From Herpomyces periplanetae (Eukaryota > Ascomycota > Laboulbeniomycetes > Herpomycetales > Herpomycetaceae), in contig WMKJ01000059.1 of NCBI GenBank assembly GCA_009733715.1, positions 1 to 64,000 of the forward strand: a stretch of DNA of 64,000 bases, read 5' to 3'. A program made the translations under genes and the position numbers. The first letter of the stretch is position 1. Every line of letters starts with the position of its first letter. The notes under the pieces were generated by a model. It ran no database searches. It saw only the letters and a list, made by a program, of their open reading frames with translations, and was not told where the DNA came from. Below are positions 22,501-33,885 of this stretch, piece after piece.

Positions 22501-23819
22501 TGAGATGTCAGGCTTTTATGATTCTCATCTCCATCATTTTCATCAGAGAATAAATTTATAAGGCCCGATGATTGTGCATGCTGGATATTTTTATCGACTT
22601 TTTGACTGTCTGATGATTTATCATCAGGTGAAACACATTTAAGAATAACAGTATCTGCGGGCACCCGTTGGTTTTTACCAAGTAAGAGAACATCACCTAC
22701 TCTAAGGTTTCTCGACGATTTAACATTAATGTCAATGTTGCCTTGATCAATTTCAGCCTTGAGATCGGCGGGTAATCGAGAATCGTTCCGTGCCACCTGA
22801 CGTACTGCGCTGGATTCTTTTGGTAAATAGTGTGACGTTGCAAATCTGTGAGTGGATGGTATATTTCCATTTATAAAGGGGAAGCTAAGAACGGTGAAAA
22901 GTTCAGAATTGGCTTCAGTATCACGTTTCCGTCGGGTAATATCGTCAAGAGCTTCCTTGCCGATGGATATACAGAGAACAAAAGCAAGAGGTGCAATATA
23001 AGTGGATAAAAAACCTATACGAAGGGCTGGAATCGCTTGAGACAAGGCTACCAGAAGAAAGTAGAGGTTGAAGAAGGATGAAAATTCATTGAATAACATT
23101 TTGGGTAAAAAGGTCCAGATGGTATATTTTGCATTTGAAATGACATTCCGAGTGTATCGAACAGGTTGTGAGCGACCCACGAGAATGACGCGAGACGGGG
23201 GAGTTCTAACGGTTTTGCGAAAGTGGGGTAATCGAAGTTTGCGAAACCTGGACCAGAAGTTGTGACCGCGATACGCCGTGGAGGGTTGTTGACGATGTGA
23301 ATAATTAGATGGGAAATGTTGAGAAGAACTGATAGGTTCAAAGGAGGAATCTCCGTTCGCCTTGTGAGAATCACTGTCAATTTCATTGATATTAATCGTA
23401 TTATTTTCGGAAAGATTTGAAGATGAAGACATATTAGATGCTTTGTTTAACGCATGGTATGCCCTTTCATGATTGATTGTGGAAGGGAGCTTGGTGCCGC
23501 GAAGTCTACGGAGAGGTATTCGATCGGTTAAATTATCCAGGTTGAATTTGTAACGTGTGGCATCACGCAGGCTATTTGAGAGGGAGAATGGCCTAGCTGA
23601 CGTGACAAAATTAGTCGCTCCTAATCCATTTAGGTCAGCTTCCGTGTCGAGCACAAGGTCAGATGCTGAGTCGGAGTCGGATGATACATCGTCAATGCTT
23701 TTAACATTTATAGACTCATTTAACGGAAAGTGGGTAGTGGACGTGGTTGCGCCATTCATTTGAGACGTAGACTCAGTTGAAGGAAAATTTAATGGTGATG
23801 ATTTATCGTGTATAGCCAT
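19557..23819 (-). CDS. NEO1: Neo1/ATP9-class P4-ATPase phospholipid flippase
   Basis: A single exon of 1420 aa starts at ATG 23819; an upstream in-frame GTG extension is not used. A roughly 210-residue Ser/Asn/Asp-rich cytosolic N-terminus is followed by NAKYTIWTFLPKMLFNEF and NLYFLLVALSQAIPALRIG, which is specific to the Neo1/ATP9 class rather than Drs2/Dnf. Next are the P4 actuator motif DQLDGETDWKLR (about 460), the phosphorylation motif LLCDKTGTLTMNE (about 690), MLTGDKIETA, and GDGGNDVSMI (about 1115). Several C-terminal membrane helices follow. Neo1 moves phosphatidylethanolamine and phosphatidylserine to the cytosolic leaflet at Golgi/endosomes and works without a Cdc50 partner in known fungi. 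The gene shares its upstream region with SEC16, which also acts in the early secretory pathway. Confidence 0.93.
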   Translation of the reverse strand: MAIHDKSSPLNFPSTESTSQMNGATTSTTHFPLNESINVKSIDDVSSDSDSASDLVLDTEADLNGLGATNFVTSARPFSLSNSLRDATRYKFNLDNLTDRIPLRRLRGTKLPSTINHERAYHALNKASNMSSSSNLSENNTININEIDSDSHKANGDSSFEPISSSQHFPSNYSHRQQPSTAYRGHNFWSRFRKLRLPHFRKTVRTPPSRVILVGRSQPVRYTRNVISNAKYTIWTFLPKMLFNEFSSFFNLYFLLVALSQAIPALRIGFLSTYIAPLAFVLCISIGKEALDDITRRKRDTEANSELFTVLSFPFINGNIPSTHRFATSHYLPKESSAVRQVARNDSRLPADLKAEIDQGNIDINVKSSRNLRVGDVLLLGKNQRVPADTVILKCVSPDDKSSDSQKVDKNIQHAQSSGLINLFSDENDGDENHKSLTSHDDLKKRQSSPDTFIRTDQLDGETDWKLRQASPISQSLPLHEFANLKILANHPRADFYSFVGRAVYTKSQSEANWSQYSGTPDEDEGLVREVEGELEEQVTALTVENSMWANTVVASAGLVYAVVVYTGKETRTALSTSKSRFKTSLYESQLNVMSMILCGLTLGLSIALVAINGFEEEIASGSLGSTRNWWVAVVRYLILFSTIVPVSLRVNVDMAKSVYTWLIEHDKCIPGTKVRSSSIAEELGCIEYLLCDKTGTLTMNEMELKKIHIGSMSYANDTMDEVAAYIKQGFGNCEKAGEGNRMRRDIASKIQDLVVTLAICHNVTPTGEIEGNHGDGQTYQASSPDEIAIVRWCEQVGLRLAYRDRDRMRLKSVDSNEEVIEVQVLRIFPFTSERKRMGIIARVKRVGKVNTEAPVFKFSGNHYKGESKVNDNNSGIWFLLKGADNVMQNYVRKSDWLDEETGNMAREGLRTLVIGGRHLTESEYEEFSRKYAYACATLDENRDSKSQEVITKHLERDLELLGVTGVEDHLQEKVKWSIEMLRNAGIKIWMLTGDKIETARCVGLNCRLIRRNTNIKVIENIQISNPHTALEEIDNIVKSINSAASYSNLIIDGASLNLLLSHNPSTFIETLTKPPAVIFSRCSPDQKAEITNLLRRHLGSSTLTSSLCRVACIGDGGNDVSMIRNADVSFGILGKEGCQASLASDISLTKFHHVTRLILWHGRNFYRCSAKLALAIIHRGIIFSFCQAIYSLILSFTNSSRLPPPASALFPNWLLVGYATLYTMFPIFNLLLDRDVTSLVSLQYPELYADSRLISALSPSILLTYILLAFYQSFIIQLGCHLSLYLLTSAPLSSTLATLYNTAIAYTALLLCQYATLAIHFISTWHYSMFLSFLASAVFYFLSWPYLVSAGYFSDPPWALPAFSLSTTLPLIFIARLLTILLLTVLPLISFKLFARLYRPTRHQKILRASPPTTTSSIL

Positions 23820-25055
23820 GAGAAGCAATACATGCAAGCACGACACTACAGAAAGGGGTATAGAGAACGCGTAATATTAAGCACTACGGGACTTTATTCT
23901 GTGAAATCAAAAACTTGGGTCTCGTAATTTGGGTGCGTGGATATGTACTTTTTCCTTGAATATTCCATGAACGAGTAAAGGATTAGTTATAAAATTTGTG
24001 TGTAAACTTCCCATATAATCCTTGGTTAGTGCAAAATTCGGTAAATTTAGTTTAACAATTAAACTAACTCGATGCCAAACTATTTTACAAGGCAAGTTCA
24101 ATGATAAAGTATGTCATGAGAACCCGTGAACTGACTAGAAATGAAATTTTCATGACATAGTATGGGTAAGTTAACGATTATCATCGAATGAACTAAGACT
24201 ATACGCTACAGTAAGGCAAAGTAACTTGAATGGAAACAGAACTAGACGAGACGAAAAAGTGGAATAGATGAAGACGAGACGGAACGGACCCACTGGGCTA
24301 CATGTGAAAGGACGGAAGAGATGGAGAAGTTAAGACGAGACGATTCATCCTATCAAACATCTGACTCAACATCGGCCATACCTTCCTCCGATTCCTGCTT
24401 CAAACCATGCCACCGCCACAGAATATGTGGCACAACACATTCCAAGGAAGATTCTACTTACAGCAACACTACGCACTCGCCACATCCCAGCCACGGGCAC
24501 AGGAAAATGATTACGTAATTAGAGGAACACGTGGACTGAAATGGAGATTGTTCGGGGCAGCTTTTAATAATTATCCGTGACTAGTGGCCTAACGGTGCTG
24601 GACATGTGACGCAGACTATGCAGATGGGGAAGGGATTAACAATTTATCCGTTGGTTGCCACGTTTCCGCGTGCAGGTGAAAGGGTTAAAATTTGCCAGCA
24701 ATTCCATCACTTCAACACGTTTATTTCATCCACCTGCTTCTCCTCGACATTCTTTTCCTACTAACTTGATCAACTTGTTCATCTTTTTCTTTGAATTGAG
24801 TATTTCGGCCTTGTTATCTCGGATTCCTCGCGTTAACGCGCTATACATATTTGAATTGTGCAATTTTGCTTCTTTTGGCCAATTTTACTCTTCTTTCACT
24901 ACTCCTATCACTCTATTAACCCTTACCTTTTTTGGTTCCATCGTCTATCGTCTTACGTTGCTTTTTACTCAGAAAGTTTACTTTGACGTTATCACTTTCT
25001 CTCTACATTGGGTGTGCGTGTACATGCTAACTAACCATCCGTTATCATCATCGTC
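23820..25055. promoter_or_regulatory. Divergent NEO1-SEC16 control region with three AGACGAGACG boxes
   Basis: AGACGAGACG(A/G) occurs at 24244-24254, 24272-24282 and 24333-24343, all in the same orientation. The last 400 bp before SEC16 is pyrimidine-rich on the coding strand. No gene is supported here; the 134-codon plus-strand ORF at 24655-25059 is low-complexity leader. Confidence 0.5.
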
Positions 25056-28000
25056 ATGAACCCAACCTCACCTCCCCTTCCTCCTCACGCTTCCCCTAAC
25101 TCAATGAACGATTCAGCAAAATTTTCTAATTCAATTCCTCCCCTGGATCCTTCAGATCCTTCTGGTAATCTGGATATAACTTATACTCCACCACATTTGC
25201 AGCATCAAACCCACGGAAATTCTCTACTCCCAAACTCTCACGTTTATTTGTCTAATCCGGATCCTCATTCTTCCTCTGCTAATCAATCATCTACAATGCC
25301 CGATAGTATCGTTACTTCTTCCACAAGCGTTACGCGGTCTGGTCCTGGCTCAGTTCATCTTAAATCGCGTATTGAACCAATTTCCCGTGCCCCTCCTACA
25401 TCATTTACTTCCGGCTCTGTAATGATGGCTTCGTCTTCTCCAGTTACCCGCTCCCCATCTTTGCAAATGTCGCCCGATGGGACTCATGACCCATCCTCCC
25501 ACCAATCTCCTGTTCATCCAGGGAATTTCTCTTTTCAATCCTGGAGTCAACCTCCATTCGATAAAACTGATTCGCCGCATGTTCCCGTCGCCACGTCTAC
25601 TTACAATGAATCTTCTGCTACTGGATTGAAAGATGAGCCTCGTGAAAACCAACCTTCCTTATCAGACTCTTCAACTCATATGTTTCCTTCTACTATCAAC
25701 CATACCAATACCTCAACTGCTACTGAATGGTCCGATAGAATTTTTCACACATCTAATTCACCTCTTGATCACGAGAAAACTAATCATTCATTCGACTTCG
25801 GATCACCCCAAGATAATGTCAATTTTTTCAACATTTCGTCAGCTACTGACCCCGTTTTTGCCCCTGATCTAAGAAGTCAAGATGATGCTCCCAATGATGA
25901 ATTTACTGATAATGATGTTTTAGAATCTTGGAAAGCTGCTTTCTCTAATGACGCCTCACTACTTGACGAAGATGAGTATGAATCGGAACGAACTTATAAT
26001 AATGAAAAATTAGGAGAAGACGAACCAACACTGACGGCCGAATATGTCAATGATGAAGTCACATTTGTTTTTGATGATGGTGAGGGTTTTCTGGAAGATA
26101 CGCTTGATGAGAACTGTATGGATTCTGTAGTAAATTCCTCTTCATCGCCCTGTGAACGTGAAAAGGAATCGGAAGCGCCTTGCTATGCTTCCAATGACCA
26201 GACTCCATCAATCCTGGATCAGACGAGTGCCTCCTATATGTTCCAACCGCCGGGGGTTGGTAGTAACTACTCGCCTTCTTATGTGCAGTCAATTTCTAAT
26301 TACGGACCATATGCTGCATCTGTGATGCAACCTGTTAGCGCACCAAAACCGGTTGAGAGCTCTGTGGATAAGCCAAAGGAAGGGTATCAGTTAGCCTTTG
26401 ATTTACCTCCTGATATTGATGTTCGTCCCCGACGACGTGTGACAGCGCCGTTCGGGTCTACGTACTCTTCACACGCACCTGTTCCCAGTCCCACTCACCA
26501 GTCAGATTTAAAATTTAATTTATCATCCCAATCACCGGGGCCAAGTTCCCCAGCGTTCAATACTCTTGGGAAGACGACAACAACTGCTACAGGGTTCAAT
26601 ACTGAACCGCTCCGCAAGGACTTTTTTGAGGATTTACCGGATTTGATTCGGCCACGGCCAGCTAGTGTAAGACCCCATGCGAACCCATACGCCGCACCAC
26701 CCAGGTCGATGACTCGTTCCACTGTTCCGCCGCCTCCTCCTTCACAGCCAATGCAAGATGATATACAAGAAATTCCATCAATTAGTATGGGTTCTGTACG
26801 TGAGGACGTTGGTGTAACACCAGTTAGTTGTGGGCCTTCGTCCCAATCAACACCACCACCACCTCCGCCGCATTATTCTCACACAACCCAACCGACAAAG
26901 CCTCCATCTAATAGATACTCCCCCGTACCGGCAGCTTCTACGAGTTCAGATGCCAACGAGCTTACGTCCGTAGCAGGTGCTGGTATCAGGAGTTTTGCTC
27001 CTGCAGGAGCTTTACGCTCAAATGCTTTACCATACGCACCACGTACATCAAGTCCGTTAGTGAATTCAACTCGTGAACCAAGCGTTCAGCCGGTTGCTGT
27101 GAACCAGGCCAATTTGCGTGGTTCATCGTATCAACCAAATGATCACGTTACACGTAAGACGCCACCATCGGCGCCTTTACCTGCTCCTTCCGCGACTGTG
27201 CCCCAAGGCAATGATGAAACGGGTAAACCTATGTTGAAACGGGCCACAAGTAACTATTCAGCATCGTCTCGACCTTTGGGTAGTGTGAGGAATTCGTCGC
27301 CGCGCTATGAGCCTGTCGCAGGTGCAACGGTTAATGAAGCTTCATCTACAAAGGTTGATTTTGTTCCACCGCAAGACGAACGGGCAGCTGATCCGTTTGA
27401 ACGATGGAAAGGATGCCCTCTAATCAACTGGGGTAGCAATGGGAATGTATTACTGTATTTTCCTGATCGTATACCGCAGTATTTACCGGGGAATAAAACA
27501 GCATCACTTAAATGTGTCCCGGGTGATATGAAGATTGTTCCAACTAGTTCTATTATTCCATTGTCGGAACGAGTTGATAAATTTCCTGGCCCATTGAAGA
27601 AAAACAAACGAAAAGATGTTCTCGCGTGGCTTCAGAATGGTATTAAAGAAATTGAAGACATGTTGGAGCAACAGAGTAATAATCCTGACCGGGCGAAGTT
27701 AATATGGGAAAAATTGTTACTTTGGAAAGTTTTGGAACTTTTAGTTGAAAATGAGGGTGTATTGGAGGGATCCCCAAAGGTTGATCAGGGAGTTCACAAA
27801 ATTCTGTCGTTGAAATTGGATCTTTTTAGTCAAGAGATGAGGGTTCACGAGCCAGTATCTAAACGGGATAATCAAGAGTTAAGTGGGAATCCTCAGTGTC
27901 TTAAGGCAATTAGAGATTGTTTATCGACTGGAGATCATAATAAAGCAGTCTGGCAAGCGGTTGATCAAGGGCTATGGGGTCACGCTATGATTCTATCATG

Positions 28001-30358
28001 CACATTGAGTCGAAATATTTGGAAACAAGTTGTGCAAGAATTTGTGCGCAAAGAAATTAAGTCTACGGGAACGGGGAATGAAGCTTTAGCCATGTTATAT
28101 GAAACATTAATTGGCAATTGGGAAGAAAGTGTTGATCAGTTAGTTCCAGCATCAGCCAGGGCAGGATTCCGCATGGTTAGCAAAAATCATGATGATTTGA
28201 ACATGGAAATTAATGACGATAAAACTTTGGCCGGCCTAGATAAATGGCAAGAAAGTCTGTTACTGTTAATGAGCAATCGGACACCCGGTGATAATCAATC
28301 AATGCGATTCCTCGGAAGGTTACTTAAAAGCTATTCTCGAATTTCAGCAGCTCACGTTTGCTTTTTGTTTGCCCGTCCTGTAACAGTAATATCTGGAATT
28401 GAAGATTTCGAAGCGGACATTAGTTTATTGGGTATTGATCCAACATTGTATGGTGGCGATACTCATGCAGAAAGTGAGATAGAATCAATTCTTCTAACGG
28501 AAGTACTGGAATTCGCGTTATCCTTGAACTCTCCAGGCGTCTGTTTACCACATCTGGCTGGGTACAAGCTTTATCATGCATATTTACTCGCGCAATCGGG
28601 AAAAGTATCGGAGGCTCAACTTTATGTTGAAGCTATCACAGCACAAATACAGAGCAAACCTAAAACGTCAGTTTACTATAATTCTACACTTTTATCGAAA
28701 TTGGACGATTTGGCGAAGTTAGTCTCGGCCTCTTCATCGGAAGATTCTATATCTTCCTGGTTAACCCGGCCTAATGTTGACAAGGTTTCAGAGTCTGTCT
28801 GGAATAAGTTGGCAACTTTTGTTACTGGAGAGGAGGAAGATTATCGAAAACCTTCACCCGTCTGTTCAGGGCCATTTGCCAATGTCACAAGTAACACATT
28901 AACCATTAGCCGTAGATCGTCACAAGTCGATGTTCGCACGGCTAGTCAACGGTATGATGTTAATATCACATCTGGTCACTTACCACATGTATCTGGCTCT
29001 GTTGGATATTCGAGTTCACGATATACACCCGTTAACTATTCGTCTGATACGGCTAATACATTTTCTCAGGAAAACTCACTTGATTCGGCCCAACCAGTGC
29101 CTGTTTCAGCTCCGTTGGCTTCTCCGCATTATTCCGCAGTTAACTCATCGTCTGGTCAAGCTGACTGGAATAATTTTAATACGTGTCAGTTCGGGCCGTA
29201 TCAAAGTCAACATGGTCAAGCACATTCTCAAGATTTTACTTCGGGCTCACATGATAATGATAAGAATATATCTAGTAATGCCCCTAATAGTTCGAGGACC
29301 ACTGAAGCTGGGGATACTTTATTGCGTTATAGACCTCAGTGTGATACATCTGACCCAAGTGAAGTGCAACAGGAAAGTAATCCCCAATATGGCTATGGGA
29401 CCTGGAATGAAAATGAAATTGAACAAAATCAGTCTACATACATTCCTCCGGTGTTCAGCCATAAATTAGATGGAGATTTGGGAAGAAATGATGATGAGAT
29501 TGGTGCGGGGAGTACTTTGAATCAGAAGGGGAATTCGAGTGCAGATGATAAAGTTGAAGGACAAGACAAGCCACAGAGAAAAAACCGGTATTTTGTTGAT
29601 GACAGTGATGATGACTTAGTTTTACGAGCGAGAAATTTAATGTTGAACGACAAAAATATTACGACAAACACATCGGATAGCTCATCTACCCGTCCATCGG
29701 AGAGTGAAGGTAAGATTAAAAAGGTTATTGAAAATGAAATAGTACTAAATTGGGGGATAATTTAGATAAACGTTCCACAGGGGGAAATACTCAGGCTAAG
29801 AGTTCTTCATGGTTTGGCAGTTGGTTCAAAAAGGATGCTAGTGGATCCACCGGTGGGGGTGGTACTGGACCAATTAAGGCTAAACTCGGAGAACAGAATT
29901 CCTTCTTTTACGATACAGAGCTTAAAAAATGGGTAAACCGGAATCAGTCGTCAACACCGGCTAGTGATGCACCGACACCACCACCGCCTCCTCCAAGGCA
30001 AGCTCCACCACCTAAACCAAAGACGATAAATGCTAATGTTCAGACGGACGGAATTAATTCTCAACCAGGAGATTTGCCGGTTCCATCATCGTCTGTGCCA
30101 TTGTTATCAAAATCGGAGACTGTATCCATAAGTGTTGATAGTACAGCGAAGACAGGGAATGAAAATGGTGGATCCCAAGGCGGTACGACATTGACAATGG
30201 CTCGGTCTAGTGATTGTAAAACTGGTGATGACCTTCTGGATGAATTGATTTCACCTCGAGGACAAGGCCGAACTAAGGTGGGTGGTTCTGGTAAGGGTAC
30301 ACTTCGAAGCAAACGGCGGGCGGACCGTTACGTGGATGTTATGGCTCAGAATATGTGA
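25056..30358 (+). CDS. SEC16: COPII coat scaffold Sec16
   Basis: Two exons, 25056-29709 and 29766-30358, give 1748 aa. Sec16 organises ER exit sites by binding Sec23/24, Sec13/31 and Sar1. The first 770 residues are disordered, rich in Ser/Pro/Asn and polyproline. The central conserved domain begins near 778 (DPFERWKGCPLINWG, PSRIPxYLPG-like PDRIPQYLPG) and continues into the ACE1-type helical domain (about 950-1215; AIRDCLSTGDHNKAVWQAV, GLWGHAMILSC), which tetramerises with Sec13. A second disordered region follows. Exon 2 encodes WFGSWFKKD, PIKAKLGEQNSFFYDTELKKW and a basic C-terminus, the Sec23-binding end of the family. The 56-nt intron (GTAAGA...TTTAG, with TACTAAAT inside) joins phase 1 to phase 1. 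Without splicing the frame stops at 29765. Confidence 0.93.
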
Positions 30359-31367
30359 AGATGTATAGAATAATGGTGGACTGTATGGTTAGTGAATGAA
30401 TTGTTTATGGTTTGTTGTGCCCTAAACCTTACGATAAAGGTAAAGTGGGGGTTTAGCTGTGCTAAGGTGATGGTTTTTATTGTTTATTATGCGTTACGCT
30501 TAATTTTCATACCATTATCATCATTGTTTGGGATGATCAAATGATTTTATGTTGTATCGTGGTATTTTCTCAGTTCTGTGGCATGTTACCATGAAAAATT
30601 TCTTCGCTACTCTGTACTATATAATTCGAAACGTTTCGCCAGTATACTGCCATACAAGTAAATGATCAATTTATAGGACAAGCTGAGGAGCTTGTTTGGC
30701 ATTAACTGGCAATGCTATCGTCTAGTACATAATTTATCTTTTTGGGTAGTGATTGTATCGATGAGGGTGTCAATAAGTTAGATGATGATAGTTATGTCAA
30801 ATTTCATAGTAGGAAATAATTATGAAGGATCGGCTCATGCATGAAATAACGATTAAAGTTAGTTGAAGGGATAAAAGTTTAGGGATCACTTTTCACGTTT
30901 ATTATTGGATGAAGGTGATAATACCTGTAAAATTCAAAGTATTGGGATCAATTACATGATAGAACATCACAGTATGACCATTTCTTCATTCTCCCGCTAT
31001 CACGATTCTCGACACGAGCAACCTAATGACGTCATATACAGAACCGGAATTTTGCCGGCGCGTACACGTGACGGGCTGAGTCAGTGGTTATGTAAGCTAT
31101 GAGGATGGGAAGAATGGATGAGGAATTGGCGGGGGGAGGACGAGGGCACTAAGTTGACGAGGTTTTGGATGGATGATATAGTTAAATAGACAAGTTGTGG
31201 AAGAGTGTACATGTTCAATTTACTGGGGGATTTTTGCAAGGGGTTTTTATCGGAGTAGAGAGAAATTTTAGCAGGTAAAATATAACGGAAAGGCTTAGTC
31301 GCGTGGGCGTGTCGGCTAGTGGATACGCGCAGGAATTGAAAGTAAATTTTTAGGATTTCCTGACAAT
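30359..31367. promoter_or_regulatory. SEC16 3' region and CCT7 promoter
   Basis: No gene is supported. The distal part is AT-rich. The CCT7-proximal part holds a perfect TGACGTCA and a CACGTG box, listed separately. Confidence 0.5.
31027..31070. promoter_or_regulatory. CRE palindrome and E-box upstream of CCT7
   Basis: TGACGTCA at 31027-31034 is the perfect ATF/CREB-type site. CACGTG at 31065-31070 (context TACACGTGAC) is an E-box of the Cbf1/bHLH kind. They lie about 300-340 bp before the CCT7 ATG. The site identities are seen; their use is inferred. Confidence 0.45.
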
Positions 31368-33418
31368 ATGACGTTCCGTGATCAGACACCAACGATTATT
31401 GTGTTAAAAGAGGGTGAGTTCAAAATTAACATACCATCAAGAATAAAAAAAAAGGAATTGGCATGGCTTCAGAGGTACTGGCTTAAGGATGTTCCATTAA
31501 AGGTTAACAAGCAAAATTTTGGGTATAGGCACCGACCAATCACAGGGACGTGGGCAGGTTCTCTCGAATATTAGTGCGTGTCTAGCAGTTCAATCTACCA
31601 TTAAATCTACACTTGGACCGTATGGAGGAGATTTACTTCTTGTAGACGAAAGTGGTAAGCAAACTATTACAAACGATGGAGCAACAGTCATGAAGGTATG
31701 TCCAACCAAAATTAGGGATAGCCGCCCGACATAATCAGAGCAGACTATAGAATTGATTAACTAACAAAAATACACTAAAATAATTAATTGATTGGTTGTT
31801 TTAGCTGCTAGATATCGTTCATCCAGCGGCGCGAATCCTTACGGATATCGCACGCTCACAAGATGCGGAAGTTGGAGATGGAACCACATCGGTAGTAGTA
31901 CTAGCAGGAGAGATACTCAAGGAAGTTCGTGAATACGTTGAACATGGCGTAAGCTGCCATACAATTATCAAAGGGCTTCGCAAGGCAGGGGCCCTGTCGG
32001 TTAACAAGATCAAGGAGATTGCGGTGTGCACATCAGGCATGAATCAACGTGATACCTTGCAAAAACTTGCAGCGACGGCTATGAGTAGCAAGTTGGTTCA
32101 TCGAAATTCGGAATTCTTTACCAAGATGGTAGTTGATGCAGTACTATCACTTGATCAGGATGATTTAAACGAACGACTTATCGGGATTAAGAAGATTACG
32201 GGAGGGGCCTTGGAAGATTCTTTGTTTATTAACGGTGTAGCGTTCAAAAAAACTTTCTCGTACGCAGGCTTTGAGCAGCAACCTAAATCATTGGAAAATC
32301 CAAAGATTGCTTGTTTAAACGTGGAACTTGAGTTAAAAGCTGAAAAGGACAACGCTGAAGTTCGCGTGGAACAAGTTTCAGAATATCAGGCTATCGTAGA
32401 TGCAGAATGGCAAATTATTTTCGATAAAATGGAAGCACTTAGTAAATCCGGCGCTAACATTGTCCTCAGTAAATTGCCCATTGGCGATTTAGCGACTCAA
32501 TACTTTGCCGATCGTAACATATTTTGTGCGGGTCGTGTCTCGTCCGATGATATGGAACGAGTATTACATGCCACTGGAGCGAGATTGCAATCTACATGCT
32601 CTGATATACTTCCTAAACATTTGGGAACGTGTGAAAAGTTTGAAGAGAGACAGATTGGTGGTGAAAGGTATAATTTCTTTGAGGGATGTCCAGCTGCGAA
32701 AACGTGCACGTTAATATTACGAGGAGGAGCTGAGCAATTTATTGCTGAAGTGGAAAGAAGTTTACACGATGCCATTATGGTAGTAAAACGTGCAATTAAG
32801 AATACTACGATAGTAGCGGGAGGTGGTGCGTGTGAGGTAAGTAAAGTAGTGGTGGATGATTGGTTAAATTGTTACTGATGCACTTGGTTTAATGCAGATG
32901 GAATTGTCGGCGTATCTTCACGGTTATGCTGATAAAAATATACCTCATAAGCAACAATTAATAATTAAAGCTTTTGCTAAAGCGTTGGAAATTATTCCTC
33001 GTCAGTTGTGTGATAATGCTGGATTTGATTCTACGGATTTTCTTAATCGATTACGAGTTGAGCATAAAAAAGGAAATATTTGGGCTGGCATAGATTTTGT
33101 TAATGAAACTGTCGCTATTGATAATATGCAGCAAGTTGTCAGAGAACCGGCTTTGGTTAAAGTTAACGCAATTTGTGCAGCTATAGAAGCGGCATGTCTT
33201 ATTCTAAGTGTTGATGAAACAATCAGTGAGTTGAAGCAATTTCGATTTTTCGGATTTTTAGTCCATTATACCGGAGGACGGTTGACTTTTTGGACTAATA
33301 TTTTGTGATATTTTAACCAGAAAATCAAGAATCCAATGCCCCTACGGCACCTCGCGGTCGATTACCTCCTGGTGCAGCTCAAAGAGCTTTGCGAGGTAGA
33401 GGAATGCCGCGACGTTAA
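31368..33418 (+). CDS. CCT7: CCT/TRiC chaperonin subunit eta
   Basis: Five exons, 31368-31413, 31529-31695, 31805-32836, 32898-33225 and 33321-33418, give 556 aa, the usual length. This is one of eight subunits of the cytosolic chaperonin that folds actin, tubulin and WD proteins. The start reads [16 protein letters not shown], then VLSNISAC. The ATP-binding motifs are [26 protein letters not shown] and the catalytic GDGTTSV. Eta-specific stretches are [47 protein letters not shown] and [13 protein letters not shown]. The C-terminus [19 protein letters not shown] ends in a Gly/Arg tail. The introns are 115, 109, 61 and 95 nt; all phases agree. The gene converges on MDM35, with 467 bp between stops. 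Confidence 0.96.
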
Positions 33419-33885
33419 TTTTGAGTGTACATGTGTGAAGAAGATATTTTCAAGTTGCACTGGCCGAACTATCTGACCGCTACCATGAATTTTCAAGGTT
33501 AGATGTGTTAGCAAAGTTTTTTTGTCATGAATTGATTGTTATGTATCTGCTTAGTTCAACGACAAATATCCCATTGTAATAGCTTTTCAATTTGAATCAT
33601 TAAACTGAGTCAACGCATGCCTTGGTGGTTGATCAAGCCAACTTTCTCAATGCATTTACCGTTGGGAGATTATACATTGTTCTACCATGTTAATTAATGA
33701 CACTAAATATTGTGACAGCGTTTGAACGAGAATAATGAAGTGGACGATTATTGAAGGAGGATGTGTGGTTTTGTGCGTGTACATCACAGGTTACATTCGA
33801 ATCTATTGGCAAAGTGAAAGAAGATGAAATATCTAGGGGATTGACGGGCCAGTAAAGGTCATACGGGTGACCTGACATGGTCAAG
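33419..33885. other. Convergent CCT7-MDM35 3' spacer
   Basis: AT-rich sequence holding the two 3' ends. I see no gene or clear structural element. Confidence 0.6.

Noticed and set aside
29750-30358. Separate small gene after SEC16
   Set aside because: It encodes the conserved Sec16 C-terminus and joins in phase through a 56-nt intron; its apparent start is not needed.
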